A stretch of DNA of 64,000 nucleotides from Micromonospora pisi (lineage in GTDB: Bacteria > Actinomycetota > Actinomycetes > Mycobacteriales > Micromonosporaceae). Every line of letters starts with the position of its first letter. The stretch's first letter is position 1. The position numbers and the translations under genes are program-made. The notes below the pieces were generated by a model that worked only from the letters and a program-made list of their open reading frames with translations, ran no database searches and was not told the DNA's origin. Below, piece after piece: positions 1 through 10,986 of the stretch. Where the stretch lies: contig NZ_RBKT01000001.1 in NCBI RefSeq assembly GCF_003633685.1, positions 4,960,001 to 5,024,000 of the forward strand, written 5' to 3'.

Positions 1-945
1 ACGTTGCTCTGTGAGCAGGCCGGTCCGGTTGACCTGATCGATCACGGGATCCGGGCCGAGGCCGCCGGTTTCGACCACCTGCTGATCTCCGACCACTACA
101 ACCCGTGGGTGGAGCAGCAGGGGCACAGCCCGAACGCCTGGCCGGTGCTCGGCGCGGTCGCCCACGCGACCTCCCGGATCGAGCTGATGACGTACCTGAC
201 CTCCCCGATCCGCCGCTACCACCCGGCGATGGTGGCGCAGCAGGCGTCGACGGTCGGGGTGCTCTCCAACGGCCGGTTCACCCTCGGCCTCGGCGCCGGG
301 GAGAACCTGAACGAGCATGTGGTCGGGGCGTGGCCGCACGTGACCCAGCGGCACGAGATGTTCGAGGAGGCGGTGCAGATCATCCGGCCGCTGCTCGACG
401 GCGAGAAGCTCGTCTACTCCGGCAACCACTACGAGGTGCCGGAGGCGTACGTCTGGGACCGGCCGGACGTACCGGTGAAGTTCGCGATGGCCGCGTCCGG
501 GCCCCGTTCCTGCGAACTGGCCGGGCAGTACGCCGACGGACTCATCGCCGTCCAGCCGGAGCCACGCCTGCTGGAGATGTTCGACCGGGCCGGTGGCACG
601 GGCAAACCACGGTACGGGCAGGTGGCGATCTGTTACGGGCCGGACGAGGCGGAGTGCCGCCGCACCGTGTACGACCAGTGGCGATGGTTCGGCCTGGGCT
701 GGAAGGTCATGGCCGAGTTGCCGGAGCCGGTGAGTTTCGCCGCCGCCACCCAGTTCGTCCGCGAGGAGGACGTGGCCAGTTCGGTTCCGTGCGGGCCGGA
801 CGTCGAGGCACACGTGGCAGCGTTCCAGCGCTTCGTCGACGCCGGGTTCACCCATGTCGGCCTCGTCCAGGTCGGCGGCCCGAGCCAGGTGATGTTCCTC
901 GACTGGGCGCGCGACGTGCTCCTGCCCCGCCTGCGCGAGCTGTAG
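1..945 (+). CDS. F420-dependent LLM-class oxidoreductase (5' end cut off)
   Basis: This is a luciferase-like TIM-barrel flavin/F420 oxidoreductase of the TIGR03557 type, which acts on an unknown substrate with coenzyme F420 in the cytoplasm. The reading frame is open to base 1, so a few N-terminal residues lie outside the window; the TTG at 4 is probably not the true start. Family signatures seen are SDHY near residue 30, EQQGHSPNAW, the glycine-rich GLGAGENLNEHVVG, and a conserved C-terminal half ending in LLPRLREL. About 313 residues are visible, close to the family's usual 315-330. It runs toward the minus-strand VOC gene with only a short gap. F420 use is known for the family; the substrate cannot be read from sequence. 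Confidence 0.88.
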   Translation, partial: TLLCEQAGPVDLIDHGIRAEAAGFDHLLISDHYNPWVEQQGHSPNAWPVLGAVAHATSRIELMTYLTSPIRRYHPAMVAQQASTVGVLSNGRFTLGLGAGENLNEHVVGAWPHVTQRHEMFEEAVQIIRPLLDGEKLVYSGNHYEVPEAYVWDRPDVPVKFAMAASGPRSCELAGQYADGLIAVQPEPRLLEMFDRAGGTGKPRYGQVAICYGPDEAECRRTVYDQWRWFGLGWKVMAELPEPVSFAAATQFVREEDVASSVPCGPDVEAHVAAFQRFVDAGFTHVGLVQVGGPSQVMFLDWARDVLLPRLREL

Positions 946-968
946 CCAGCTTCGAGCTGTAGTCAGCT

Positions 969-1394
969 TCAACCGGAAAGCGTGGACGCCTTGCGGGGCG
1001 CGCCCCGGTAGGTGCCGAACGACCAGCGGTTTCCCTCCGGGTCCGCCACGATGAAGTCGCGTGAGCCGTAGTCGGTGTCGGCCAACTCCCGTAGCACCTT
1101 CGCGCCGGCGCCGACCGCCCGAGCGTAGAGCGCGTCCGGGTCGTCGGTGACAACGTACGCGCCGAACGTGCCCGGCTGGCGTGACCAGGCGTCGTCGGGG
1201 TCGTCCTTCGCGCTGCCGAGCATGATCCCGCCGCCGAGCGGCCAGGCGAGTTCGGCGTGTTCGACCCGGTCATTGGTGGCGTAGACGGCGGTCTCCTCGA
1301 AGCCGAAGGCGGTCACCAGGAACTGGATCAGCCCGAGCGCGTCTCGGGCGGGGACGCTGGGCCAGACCTGCGGCGGTGGCGCTTCATCAGTCAT
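969..1394 (-). CDS. VOC (glyoxalase/bleomycin-resistance-like) family protein
   Basis: A 141-residue single-domain VOC protein. The pattern is typical: an N-terminal beta-alpha-beta unit (VWPSVPARDALGLIQFL), a central LGGGIMLGSAKDD strand, and the C-terminal FIVADPEGNRWSFGTY, where the glutamate-glycine-asparagine segment marks the family. Such proteins bind a metal or a small ligand and include isomerases, dioxygenases and drug-binding proteins; which applies here is unknown. I chose the ATG at 1394 because it forms an ATGA overlap with the stop of the AraC regulator upstream (stop at 1391), which implies translational coupling and probably a shared function. Confidence 0.85.
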   Translation of the reverse strand: MTDEAPPPQVWPSVPARDALGLIQFLVTAFGFEETAVYATNDRVEHAELAWPLGGGIMLGSAKDDPDDAWSRQPGTFGAYVVTDDPDALYARAVGAGAKVLRELADTDYGSRDFIVADPEGNRWSFGTYRGAPRKASTLSG

Positions 1395-2263
1395 GGCTCG
1401 CAGTCTTCCCCGTCCCAGGCGTCGATGACTTGGACGTTTCGGAACTCCTCCGTCAGCCACCGGCTCGCCGAGCAGCCGGCGAACTCGCGGAACTCCCGGG
1501 CCAGGTGGGCCTGGTCGTAGTAGCCGCAGGTGGTCGCGAGGTCGGCCAGCGTCGGCGGCTGCCCGCTGGCAGCCTGGCGTTGCAACAGCCGACGGGTACG
1601 GTCGAAGCGGACCACCCGCGCGGCGCCTTTCGGGCTGAGCCCGGTTTCGGTGCGGAACTGTTGGCTCAGGTGCCGACCGCTCCAGCCGACCTCGCGCGCC
1701 AGTTCTTTCACCGGTACGGTCCCGCCGCTGGCACGAAGTCGCCGCCAGGCCCAGGCCACCTCGTCGCGCGGCCCGTTCGCGATCCCGGGCGGCCCGTTCG
1801 CGATCTCCAGCCGTCGGGTCAGCAGGACGTTCAGGGTCGTGAACCGCTCGGCCCAGCTCACCCCGGCGAGCAGCCGTTCGCGCAGCTCCCGGGCGAACGG
1901 TCCGAGCACCTCTCGGCCGTCGAGGTCGACGTGGACGAGTTCTCCGGCGGGCAGCCCGAGCAGTGCCCGCGCACCGAGCGGTGACAGGGCCAGTTGCACG
2001 CCCGACTGGCGACCGTCGTGGGTGATGATCGCCGGGGTGGTGTGCAGGCCGCCGACGAGTGTGTCGTACCTGCCGGCGGGCGTCCTCGGGTCGGGATGGG
2101 CGGCTACCACCAGTGGATCGTCGAGCGTGACGATCACCGTCAGGTAGGGCGACGGCAGCCCCCGATGTGTGCCCGGCTCGACTCCGACCTGCCGGTAGCC
2201 GCTGTACCAGGCGACGTACGGCCGCAGTGGCGCCGCCGGCCGCCGCTGGACGAAGTCCGACAC
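1391..2263 (-). CDS. AraC-family transcriptional regulator
   Basis: About 290 residues. The C-terminal third holds two helix-turn-helix motifs: VKELAREVGWSGRHLSQQF, followed by LADLATTCGYYDQAHLAREF and the classic FAGCSASRW ending. The N-terminal 150 residues resemble the DUF6597-type sensor region of this AraC subfamily (RPYVAWYSGYRQ, HRGLPSPYLTVIVTLDDP). The long open frame extends upstream to 2467, but the extra residues are low-complexity and unlike the family; the GTG at 2263 (VSDFVQRRP) is the likely start. It overlaps the VOC gene by 4 bases and probably controls it. Confidence 0.85.
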   Translation of the reverse strand: MSDFVQRRPAAPLRPYVAWYSGYRQVGVEPGTHRGLPSPYLTVIVTLDDPLVVAAHPDPRTPAGRYDTLVGGLHTTPAIITHDGRQSGVQLALSPLGARALLGLPAGELVHVDLDGREVLGPFARELRERLLAGVSWAERFTTLNVLLTRRLEIANGPPGIANGPRDEVAWAWRRLRASGGTVPVKELAREVGWSGRHLSQQFRTETGLSPKGAARVVRFDRTRRLLQRQAASGQPPTLADLATTCGYYDQAHLAREFREFAGCSASRWLTEEFRNVQVIDAWDGEDCEP

Positions 2264-2330
2264 GCCACCGGCACCGTCGCGCTCACCCACCCGGTCACTG
2301 TGCCACAACCCTTCGTGACCCTGGCGTGAT

Positions 2331-3762
2331 TCAGCAGCGGAGTCGCGGCGGCAGCGCCAGCTCTTCGGACCGGTCCCGGTCCAGGTAGGTCTCCTCGGCG
2401 AAGGCGAGGAAGCGTTCCGCGTCCGCCGCGTTCGACGCCAGCCCGAACGAGACCCGGATCGCGCCACCGGTCGGCACCCGTATCACGTCGAGGTACTCGT
2501 CGACCGTCCTGATGTTTCGCATCAGGGTCCGGGCCAACCGCCACTTCGTGATCCCGAACGCCCCCTCGCCCGCGCCCGGATTGCAGAAGCAGCCGGTACG
2601 CAGGGAGAGGCCCGCCGCCGTGGACTCGGCGGCGACGAGGCGTTCGTCGACCACGGTGCCGTCCGGGTGGAGGAAGTTGAACGAGATGGTGGCGCCCCGA
2701 CGGTCGTTCGTCGCCGGGCCGTACACCCGGACCAGTGGTTCGCCGGTGTGGTGCCGCAGCGCGGTCAGCCGTTCCAGCAGCCAGCCGGTGAGGGCGTCGA
2801 CCCGGGTGTGGATGAGGTCGACCCCGATCGAGTCGACCCACCGCAGCCCGAACTCGACATCGGGGATGCTGAGGAAGTTGAGCGTGCCGTCCTCGAAGGC
2901 CGTTTCGTCGTCCATCGGCTCGTGCCAGTCCCCCTGCACGCTGACCGCCCGGATCGTGCCCCCGGCGAACCAGGGCCGGCGCAGCCGGGCGAGGGCGTCC
3001 CGGCGGGCGATCAGCGCCCCGGTGCCGGTCGGGTAGCCGAAGAGTTTGTACCAGCTCAGGCAGACGAACTCCGGTTCGACCGAGCTGAGGTCCAGCCGGT
3101 TCGTCGGCACGTACGCGGCAGCGTCGAGCAGTACGTCGTAGCCGTGCCGTTGGGCCAGCCCGACCCATTCCAGCGGATGCTGGACCCCGCTGAAGTTGCT
3201 CTGCGCGGGGAAGGCGAACAGGCCGCCCGCCCGTCGCCGCCATGAGCCGATGTGCTGCCCGACCAGTGCGGATTCCACATCAGACTGGTCGACCCGCAGC
3301 TCCGCCCCGCGTACGGGGACGTAACGGGTCGGTGCCCCGGCGGTGCGGGCGTACTCCCGGATGCCGTTGACCGAGTTGTGATTGTCCGAGGTGAGCACAA
3401 GCGGCCGGGACCTGGCGAACCGGTACGCCTCACCGACCAACCGGCAGGCGCCGGTCGCGTTCGCGGTGAAGACGACGGCGTACCGCTCCGGGTCGGCGTG
3501 GAAGAAGGCGAGAACCGCCCGCCGGGCCGACTCCACCAGGCTTCCGGCCGCGACCGAGGTGGGGTTCTCCGAGTGCGGATTGCTGTAGAGGCCGGCGGTC
3601 AGCCGACGGTGGTGCGCCTCGATCTGGGCGCGGGCGGCCACCCCCGCGCCCGCGTAGTCGAGGTACACCTGCCCGTCCTGGTCCAGGTGTGGGTATTCGG
3701 CCGCGCGCAGCTCGTCGATCCGGCCGGTGCCGGCGTACCCCGGGCTCGCCGAGGCGGGCATC

Positions 3763-3779
<17 letters not shown>
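2331..3779 (-). CDS. Aminotransferase class V-fold PLP enzyme, MoCo-sulfurase/cysteine-desulfurase-like
   Basis: A 482-residue PLP-dependent enzyme of the NifS-like fold. Seen are the substrate-loop YLDYAGAG at about residue 40, the VLLDAAAYVPTN strand carrying the PLP-contacting aspartate, the Schiff-base lysine in CLSWYKLFGYPTG near residue 255, and a C-terminal TGCFCNPGAGE cysteine motif found in the N-terminal domain of molybdenum cofactor sulfurases. The C-terminal MOSC domain of eukaryotic sulfurases is absent. The likely chemistry is cysteine desulfuration, but no MoCo gene lies nearby, so the acceptor is unknown. Its start overlaps the end of the ABC transporter gene by 17 bases on the same strand, so they are probably co-transcribed. 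Confidence 0.8.
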
Positions 3780-5499
<1,720 letters not shown>

Positions 5500-5698
5500 G
5501 ACTGGCCGATCCCTGCGGTCTGAGGACGGTTCTGCCGTTCTGGCGAATATGGCACGCCGTTCACATCTCGTCAGCGCCCATCGAAGTCGGATATCGGCAC
5601 CCGGGCGACGGCGCGAGCCTCGGACACGCCAGGGGATATCGTTTCGTTGGCTCGCCGGGTTCCCCGGACGGGGCGGCGACGGACGGGAGAGTTGGCTG

Positions 5699-6844
5699 GT
5701 GGCGAGGACGAGGCGCCGTGCGGTGGTGCGGGGCCACGGCCATCCGCAGATCCGGGCGACCCACGCCAAGACCCTGGAGTTCACCCACGACACCGACGTG
5801 ACCCAGCGGGCGACCTGCGTCGTCGGGGTCGGCACGGAGCTGGATCCGGCGGAACTCGGGCTGTTACGTGGCCGGGTCCGCTTCACCGTCGAGGCGGACG
5901 GCCACGAGGCGACGGGGGAGGCGACGATCAACCCCGAGCACGCCGTACGCGACGGCCTGGTGCTGCGGCGCAGCCACCACGCCGACCCGGGGACGCTGGC
6001 CTTCGCGGCGACGCTGACCGCGGATGACCTTGATCGTGACCTGGTTGCCGCGCTGACCGACCCGGCGACGGCGGTGACCCTCAGCCTGGTCGAGGTCGCC
6101 GTGCCGGCACCGCTGATCCTGCTCCGCTCGGCCGGGCAGTCGCTTCCCGAGGGGCGGCTCGGGCTGCTCTGGCGGCACGCCGACGAGGCGGTGGACCTGG
6201 GCGCGGTGCGGGAGCCCGCAGCCGCCCGGGCGACCGTCGCGCGTTCCGGTGTCCTCGCCGTCACGCTGCCCGGAACGCTCGACGAGGCGACGCCCGCCGC
6301 GCTCGGGTGGCTGGCCGTGGCAGCCCAGGCCGGTGCCCGGTTCGCGCTGCCGGCGGCCGGGCCGACCGAGACGCTCTACGCGGCCGGGTTGCCGCCGACC
6401 CCGGTGCTGTCGCTCGGCCGGGTGGACCGACGGTCGGTACGCCGGCCCGAGGTCGAGGTCGCGCTCCGCTCCGCCCTGGCGCCGACCGTACTGACGGTGC
6501 CGGCGGAGGAGGTCGACGCGGTCCTCGAACACGTGGTGGCGGCGACGCCCGGTCGACGGGTCGCCGTACCGGACGGGCAGCCGGACGTCGGCACGGCGAT
6601 GAGCTGGACCACCGCCGACCGGGCCGGGTCCGCCGTACGCCGGGTCGGGGCAGCGGAGGTCACGATCGTGCTCGCCGCCGCGGTCGCCGTGGACCAGCCC
6701 GTCGACCTTGATGCCCTGGTGCGCGCCCTCGCCGGCGCCGGGGTGTCACCGCGTACGTTGAGCGAGGCGCTGGCGCCGTTCGGGCTGAACCGACGGCGGG
6801 TCTACGACGCCCTGGGGCCGGGCCGCTCCTCCGGTGGCTCCTGA
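5699..6844 (+). CDS. DUF371 domain protein with unassigned C-terminal domain
   Basis: About 381 residues. The N-terminal 130 residues match DUF371 (GHPQIRATHAKTLEFT, then RATCVVGVGTELDP and the VRFTVEADGHEATGEATINP strands). The remainder alternates short beta strands and Ala-rich helices; the stretch LPGTLDEATPAALGWLA with AAGPTETLYAAGLPP recalls the tail of tetrapyrrole-methylase-type proteins, but I cannot assign it. I chose the GTG at 5699, which has GGGAG about 11 bases upstream; the frame stays open further upstream only across the divergent promoter. It ends 12 bases before the rRNA methyltransferase gene, so the two are probably one operon. Function unknown. Confidence 0.7.
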   Translation: MARTRRRAVVRGHGHPQIRATHAKTLEFTHDTDVTQRATCVVGVGTELDPAELGLLRGRVRFTVEADGHEATGEATINPEHAVRDGLVLRRSHHADPGTLAFAATLTADDLDRDLVAALTDPATAVTLSLVEVAVPAPLILLRSAGQSLPEGRLGLLWRHADEAVDLGAVREPAAARATVARSGVLAVTLPGTLDEATPAALGWLAVAAQAGARFALPAAGPTETLYAAGLPPTPVLSLGRVDRRSVRRPEVEVALRSALAPTVLTVPAEEVDAVLEHVVAATPGRRVAVPDGQPDVGTAMSWTTADRAGSAVRRVGAAEVTIVLAAAVAVDQPVDLDALVRALAGAGVSPRTLSEALAPFGLNRRRVYDALGPGRSSGGS

Positions 6845-6856
6845 CAGAATCGGCAG

Positions 6857-7516
6857 ATGCAGGTCGTACAGGGCAAGCGTCTGGTCACGCCGGACGGCGA
6901 GGTGCTCGACACGCTCCGGGCCGGGGCCGATCGGGTGGTCGTCGACGTCGGTACCGGTGACGCGCGTACCGCGTACCGGTTGGCCAGGGCGCAGCCGGAC
7001 TGGCTGGTGGTCGGGGTCGATCCGGCGTGGCAGCGGATGACGCCCACGAGCGTGCGTGCCGCCCGGAAGCCGGCCAAGGGAGGTACGCCCAACCTGCTCC
7101 TGGTCAACGCCGCCATCGAGACCGTGCCCGCAGATCTGTACGAGATCGCCGACGAGGTGCTGGTGTTGATGCCGTGGGGCAAGTTGCTGCGGGGCGTGGT
7201 CCATGGTGAGGCGGACGTCTGCGCGGGGCTGCGCCGGGTGGCCCGTGCCGGAGCCACGCTTGAGATCACCGTCGGCACCAGCATCTGGCGGGACCCGGTG
7301 CCGTTGGAGATCCGCGAGCTGCCCGAGCTCACCCCCGAGTACGTCGACACCGTCCTCGCCGACCGGCTGGCCGGGTACGGCTGGCAGGTCACCGGTGCGG
7401 AGGTGGTCAGCGGCGCCGAGATGGACCGGATCAGCTCCTCCTGGGCACGCCGGCTCGGTTCGGCGAACCCGGAGGTCGTGATTCATGTTCGCGCCAGCGC
7501 GGTTGATCCCCGCTGA
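6857..7516 (+). CDS. KamB/NpmA-like 16S rRNA (adenine-1408-N1)-methyltransferase
   Basis: A 219-residue Rossmann-fold methyltransferase. The SAM-binding motif is VVVDVGTGDARTAYRL at about residue 30, followed by VVGVDPA. Beyond the generic fold it carries the hallmarks of the KamB/NpmA family: RKPAKGGTPN near residue 75, VLMPWGKLLRGV near residue 100, and SSWARRLG near residue 195. The tryptophans of the last two motifs correspond to those that stack on A1408 in the characterised enzymes. Known members methylate A1408 of 16S rRNA and confer kanamycin/apramycin-type resistance, often as producer self-protection. No aminoglycoside biosynthesis gene is visible here, so a resistance role is an inference. 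It follows the DUF371 gene closely. Confidence 0.78.
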   Translation: MQVVQGKRLVTPDGEVLDTLRAGADRVVVDVGTGDARTAYRLARAQPDWLVVGVDPAWQRMTPTSVRAARKPAKGGTPNLLLVNAAIETVPADLYEIADEVLVLMPWGKLLRGVVHGEADVCAGLRRVARAGATLEITVGTSIWRDPVPLEIRELPELTPEYVDTVLADRLAGYGWQVTGAEVVSGAEMDRISSSWARRLGSANPEVVIHVRASAVDPR

Positions 7517-7606
7517 CCAACCATCCCGGATCGATGTTCACCTGAGGGTCGCACAGTGAGTACGTCGTGTTACATCCTCGGGGGTGGATGGTTGTTGCTA
7601 CGCCGA

Positions 7607-7650
7607 CCAGGTGGGTGACAGCAGCCGGCCCGCGGTTGTCACCCACCTGG
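7607..7650. terminator. Hairpin between convergent genes (bidirectional terminator)
   Basis: A perfect 14-bp inverted repeat (CCAGGTGGGTGACA and its complement) with a 16-base loop lies between the convergent methyltransferase and glycosyltransferase genes. There is no T-tract, which is common for actinomycete terminators. Confidence 0.65.
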
Positions 7651-7723
7651 CGGTTGGGTCGTCTCTGCCCGCCCTGGACGCGGTCGTCCTGTCCGCCGTG
7701 GTCGCGGAGGGCGGGTGGCGCCG

Positions 7724-8854
7724 TCAGGCGGTGGTTTCCCTTACCCAGGCGGAGAGCCTTTCGGCGAACACCGTCGGCGAGAAGTTGGCGGCGTTCGCCT
7801 GCACTCGCGCTGGATTCAGCTCGCCCAGCCGAGCGACGAGCGGAGCGAAGCTACGCGGGTCGGTGGAATCGATCAGGAATCCGGTCTCGCCGTCGACGAC
7901 CGTCTCCAGTAGACCGCCGTGGCTGAATCCGATGACCGGGGTGCCGCAGGCCTGGGCCTCGACCGGAATGATGCCGAAGTCCTCGTGGGTGGGGAAGAGC
8001 AGTGCTCGCGCACCCCAGTAGAGCTGGCGCAGGCGCTCGTCGCTCGGCCGCACCTCGAAGCTGACCGGTACGTTGACCTTCTCCGCGGCTCGGCGCAGGG
8101 ACTCTTCCTCCGGGCCCTTGCCGGCGATGATCAGCGGCAGTCCCGCCGCCGCCGCGATCTCGATCATCAGGTCGAAGTTCTTGTACTTGATCCAGCGTCC
8201 GACCCCGAGCAGGTAATCCCGGTTCTGCTGCTGGTCGGCCACCGGGGCGGCGGTGTAGAACCGCACGTCGACCGGGGGGTTGATGACGTGCGCGTCCCGG
8301 TGCCAGTACTGGCGGATGCGTGCCTGGACCTCACGTGAGTTGGCCGCGTAGCTGTGTACGTGCCGACTGAGCCGCAGGTCGGCCGCCTGGAGCACCTTCC
8401 GTGGCCCGGCCAGCATCGGATTCGATCCCCGGCCGTCGAAGTCGGGGCTCCACACGTAGCGGGCGGGGGAGTGGACGTAGCTGAGGTAGCGCGTCTGCTC
8501 GGAGGAGCCCAGCTTCACCGTGTGGGCGAAGGCGTGGCTCGATGAGATGACGACGTCGTAGTTGTTCCGGGAGAGGGTGCGCCAGGCCACCGGCATGAGG
8601 GGCAGGGCGAGGGCCTTCGACCCTCGCAGCGGCGTACGCGCCATCCAGGACTGTCGGAGAGTCAACTCCTCCGTCGCGTCGTCGTCCTTCCACAGCACGA
8701 AGCGTTCGCCGTGTGGAATGAGGTCCGCGATGTTGAGGAAGACCTTTTCCGAGCCACCGGTGGAGCCGTACCACTCGTGGACGAGAGCAACCGAACGCCC
8801 GGCCAGGAGCGCCGAGGGGGCGCTTGACGAGCGGGTGTCTTCGAGCGAGGTCAC
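7724..8854 (-). CDS. Glycosyltransferase family 4 (GT-B) protein
   Basis: A 376-residue GT-B glycosyltransferase. The N-terminal domain begins with VALVHEWYGSTGGSEKV, including the glycine-rich acceptor loop. The C-terminal nucleotide-sugar domain has LLGVGRWIKYKNFDLMIE, LIIAGKGPEEESL and the family-4 donor signature FPTHEDFGIIPVEAQACGTP, where the glutamates of the E-x7-E motif contact the donor. It probably transfers a sugar, perhaps mannose, to a cell-envelope or exopolysaccharide acceptor. It is divergent from the LCP ligase gene across 740 bp of non-coding DNA, which supports an envelope role. Donor and acceptor cannot be read from sequence. Confidence 0.85.
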   Translation of the reverse strand: MTSLEDTRSSSAPSALLAGRSVALVHEWYGSTGGSEKVFLNIADLIPHGERFVLWKDDDATEELTLRQSWMARTPLRGSKALALPLMPVAWRTLSRNNYDVVISSSHAFAHTVKLGSSEQTRYLSYVHSPARYVWSPDFDGRGSNPMLAGPRKVLQAADLRLSRHVHSYAANSREVQARIRQYWHRDAHVINPPVDVRFYTAAPVADQQQNRDYLLGVGRWIKYKNFDLMIEIAAAAGLPLIIAGKGPEEESLRRAAEKVNVPVSFEVRPSDERLRQLYWGARALLFPTHEDFGIIPVEAQACGTPVIGFSHGGLLETVVDGETGFLIDSTDPRSFAPLVARLGELNPARVQANAANFSPTVFAERLSAWVRETTA

Positions 8855-9597
8855 CTGCCACCGCCATTACGTTCTGTCACGCGACGATGGCTGGTCTTAT
8901 TCGACGAGTGCACTAACATCCCCTGTGTTGTGCTGGGAAAACCCAAGCGGTGCGCGATCGCACGCCGCGACCCCGCCGATTTCCAACTGGAATAAACAGC
9001 CTTGACTGTGAGTTGTCAAGGACGTTTTCCTGGGCTCTGTCCAGTTGGCAGATTTTATCGCGGTAAAGAAGCTGTCAGATAATTAGTCTGACTAGGCCGA
9101 GCTGCCCGGTGTGAGGGTATTTAGCGGTTTATCATGCCATCTCGGCGGCGGGACTGGTGGATTCGCGCTGAAATGACGCGATCACCTTCGGTGACCCGAC
9201 GTGATACCGAAATATGGTTCCGCGGTGACGATGGTTTGCGGCGGCGGTTCGGTCGGCGGCGGTGCGGGGTTGGCGTGGCCGCCGGGTCCGATTCTGCGGG
9301 CGTGGCGGTGATCGTCACCGTGTGGAGATGCCGGCCGCTGGGTTGTCCGCCGGCGACACTTGGTGGTGTTGGACGTCACGGGTTACGTCCCTGACCGAGG
9401 CTATTGAGCAATGTGTCCGGTCCGGTACGTCTTGGATAATTCTAGGGGACAAAAACGCGCCACCTCCTCCTTCGAAATTACCCTCTGTTGCGGTTGGTGT
9501 TCATTTGGTTATCCGGAAACATTGCATCGTGGCGAAGTTACCTGGGCTACTGGGCGAGGGTGCGCATGGCCTTGGGTGAGTCAGTACCATCGGGCGC
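8855..9597. other. Intergenic region, divergent promoters expected
   Basis: No reading frame here has family resemblance or a convincing ribosome binding site. The stretch is locally AT-richer (around 8930-9100 and 9440-9530) than its neighbours, which fits promoter DNA for the divergent glycosyltransferase and LCP genes. I see no RNA gene or riboswitch. Confidence 0.5.
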
Positions 9598-10677
9598 ATG
9601 GCACGCCACCCACAACTCGCGATGACTGATGCCACGGCCGTTGTCGAGATGTCCCCGGAACTCGATCAAAACGGTAAGAAGCCACCCCGTCGCAACCGCG
9701 GGAAGCGTATTGCCCTCATCGTCCTGCTGGTGGTCGCGCTGGTTTCCGGTCTTGGCATCCTCGGGGCCGGCCTCTACCTGCGTTCGGTGGAATCGGGCAT
9801 TCACCGGGTTGACGCGTTCGACGCCGTGCCCGAGGCGGCACGCCCGCAGCGGGAGGGGGCGGCCAAGGGGGCGCTGAACATCCTGCTGCTCGGCGGTGAC
9901 TCACGTGATCCCGACAGCAGTTCCGGGTCGCGTACCGACACGATCATCCTCGCGCACATCCCGGCTGACCGTTCCAGTGCCCAGTTGATCTCGATCCCCC
10001 GGGACACCTGGGTGCCGGTGCCGAAGTCGCAGAGCGGCAACAACGGCGGCGTCGACGCCAAGATCAACGCTGCTTTCGCGTGGGGTGGCGTCGCACTGAT
10101 GGTGCAGACGGTCGAGTCCTACACCAACGTTCGGATCGACCATGTCGCGATGGTCGACTTTGCCGGCTTCAAGGAGATCGTGGACGCGCTGGGCGGCGTC
10201 GAGGTCAACGTCGACACGAACTTCACCTCCACGCACTCCCTCGACCATCCCCGGAAATACGTCAAGGGGCCGATGGAGATGGACGGCGCGACCGCGCTGG
10301 ACTACGCCCGCGAGCGGTACGCGTTCGCCGATGGGGACTTCGCCCGGATTCGGCACCAGCAGCAGGTGATCAAGGCGATCCTGGACAAGGCCGCTTCGGG
10401 AGGCACGCTCGCCAACCCGGCCAAGCTGAACTCCTTCGTGCGGGCGACCACCGACACGGTGACCGTGGACAAGGCGCTCAACGTCCTCGACATGGCGGGC
10501 GAGCTCCGCGGCCTGCGCAGCGACAAGCTCGGCTTCTACACCAGCCCCACCAAGGGAACCGGTCGGGTTGGTAACCAGAGCGTCGTGCTGCCAGACCCGG
10601 CAAAGGCCAAGGTGCTGTTCGACGCCGTCCGGCGCGACTCGGTCGACGAGATCCTGGCCGTCGCCGAGACGAAGTAG
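9598..10677 (+). CDS. LytR-CpsA-Psr (LCP) family cell-wall ligase
   Basis: A 359-residue membrane-anchored LCP protein. After a basic cytoplasmic segment (PRRNRGKR) comes one transmembrane helix at about residues 40-62 (IALIVLLVVALVSGLGILG), then the extracellular catalytic domain: LNILLLGGDSR, SRTDTIILAHI, LISIPRDTWV, the DAKINAAFAWGG segment and ALDYARERYAFADGDFARIRHQQQV. The arginine and aspartate residues in these motifs bind the polyprenyl pyrophosphate of the substrate in characterised members. LCP enzymes join teichoic acids, arabinogalactan or capsule to peptidoglycan. The ATG at 9598 follows a non-coding promoter region, and a strong terminator lies 24 bp after the stop, so the gene is probably monocistronic. 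Confidence 0.92.
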   Translation: MARHPQLAMTDATAVVEMSPELDQNGKKPPRRNRGKRIALIVLLVVALVSGLGILGAGLYLRSVESGIHRVDAFDAVPEAARPQREGAAKGALNILLLGGDSRDPDSSSGSRTDTIILAHIPADRSSAQLISIPRDTWVPVPKSQSGNNGGVDAKINAAFAWGGVALMVQTVESYTNVRIDHVAMVDFAGFKEIVDALGGVEVNVDTNFTSTHSLDHPRKYVKGPMEMDGATALDYARERYAFADGDFARIRHQQQVIKAILDKAASGGTLANPAKLNSFVRATTDTVTVDKALNVLDMAGELRGLRSDKLGFYTSPTKGTGRVGNQSVVLPDPAKAKVLFDAVRRDSVDEILAVAETK

Positions 10678-10700
10678 TGCCTCCGTCCTAACGTGGCGAA

Positions 10701-10740
10701 AAGGGCCGGTGCCCCGTACTCGATACGGGGGCCGGCCCTT
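10701..10740 (+). terminator. Rho-independent-type terminator after the LCP gene
   Basis: A near-perfect inverted repeat (AAGGGCCGGTGCCCCGTA and its complement, one offset G) around a 5-base loop starts 24 bases after the LCP stop codon. Confidence 0.85.
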
Positions 10741-10986
10741 CTGCTTGCCGGCGGAGGCGGCGCCTGTCGTCGGTGACGGTGGCGGCCACTGACCGGGACC
10801 GCCCGGCGGGACTGCAGCCTGGTCGTGTGTCGGATATAGCGTCATTAATGGATGATCGGCCGTCCGCCGTCGGGGCCCGGACCCCCGCCGAACCGGCAAA
10901 GTCCCGGGAAACCCTGGACCCGGACGCGATCGACAGGTAGAAAAACACCGATCCCCTCCTGCGTCGACGGGGCGTCGCCGACAGTC

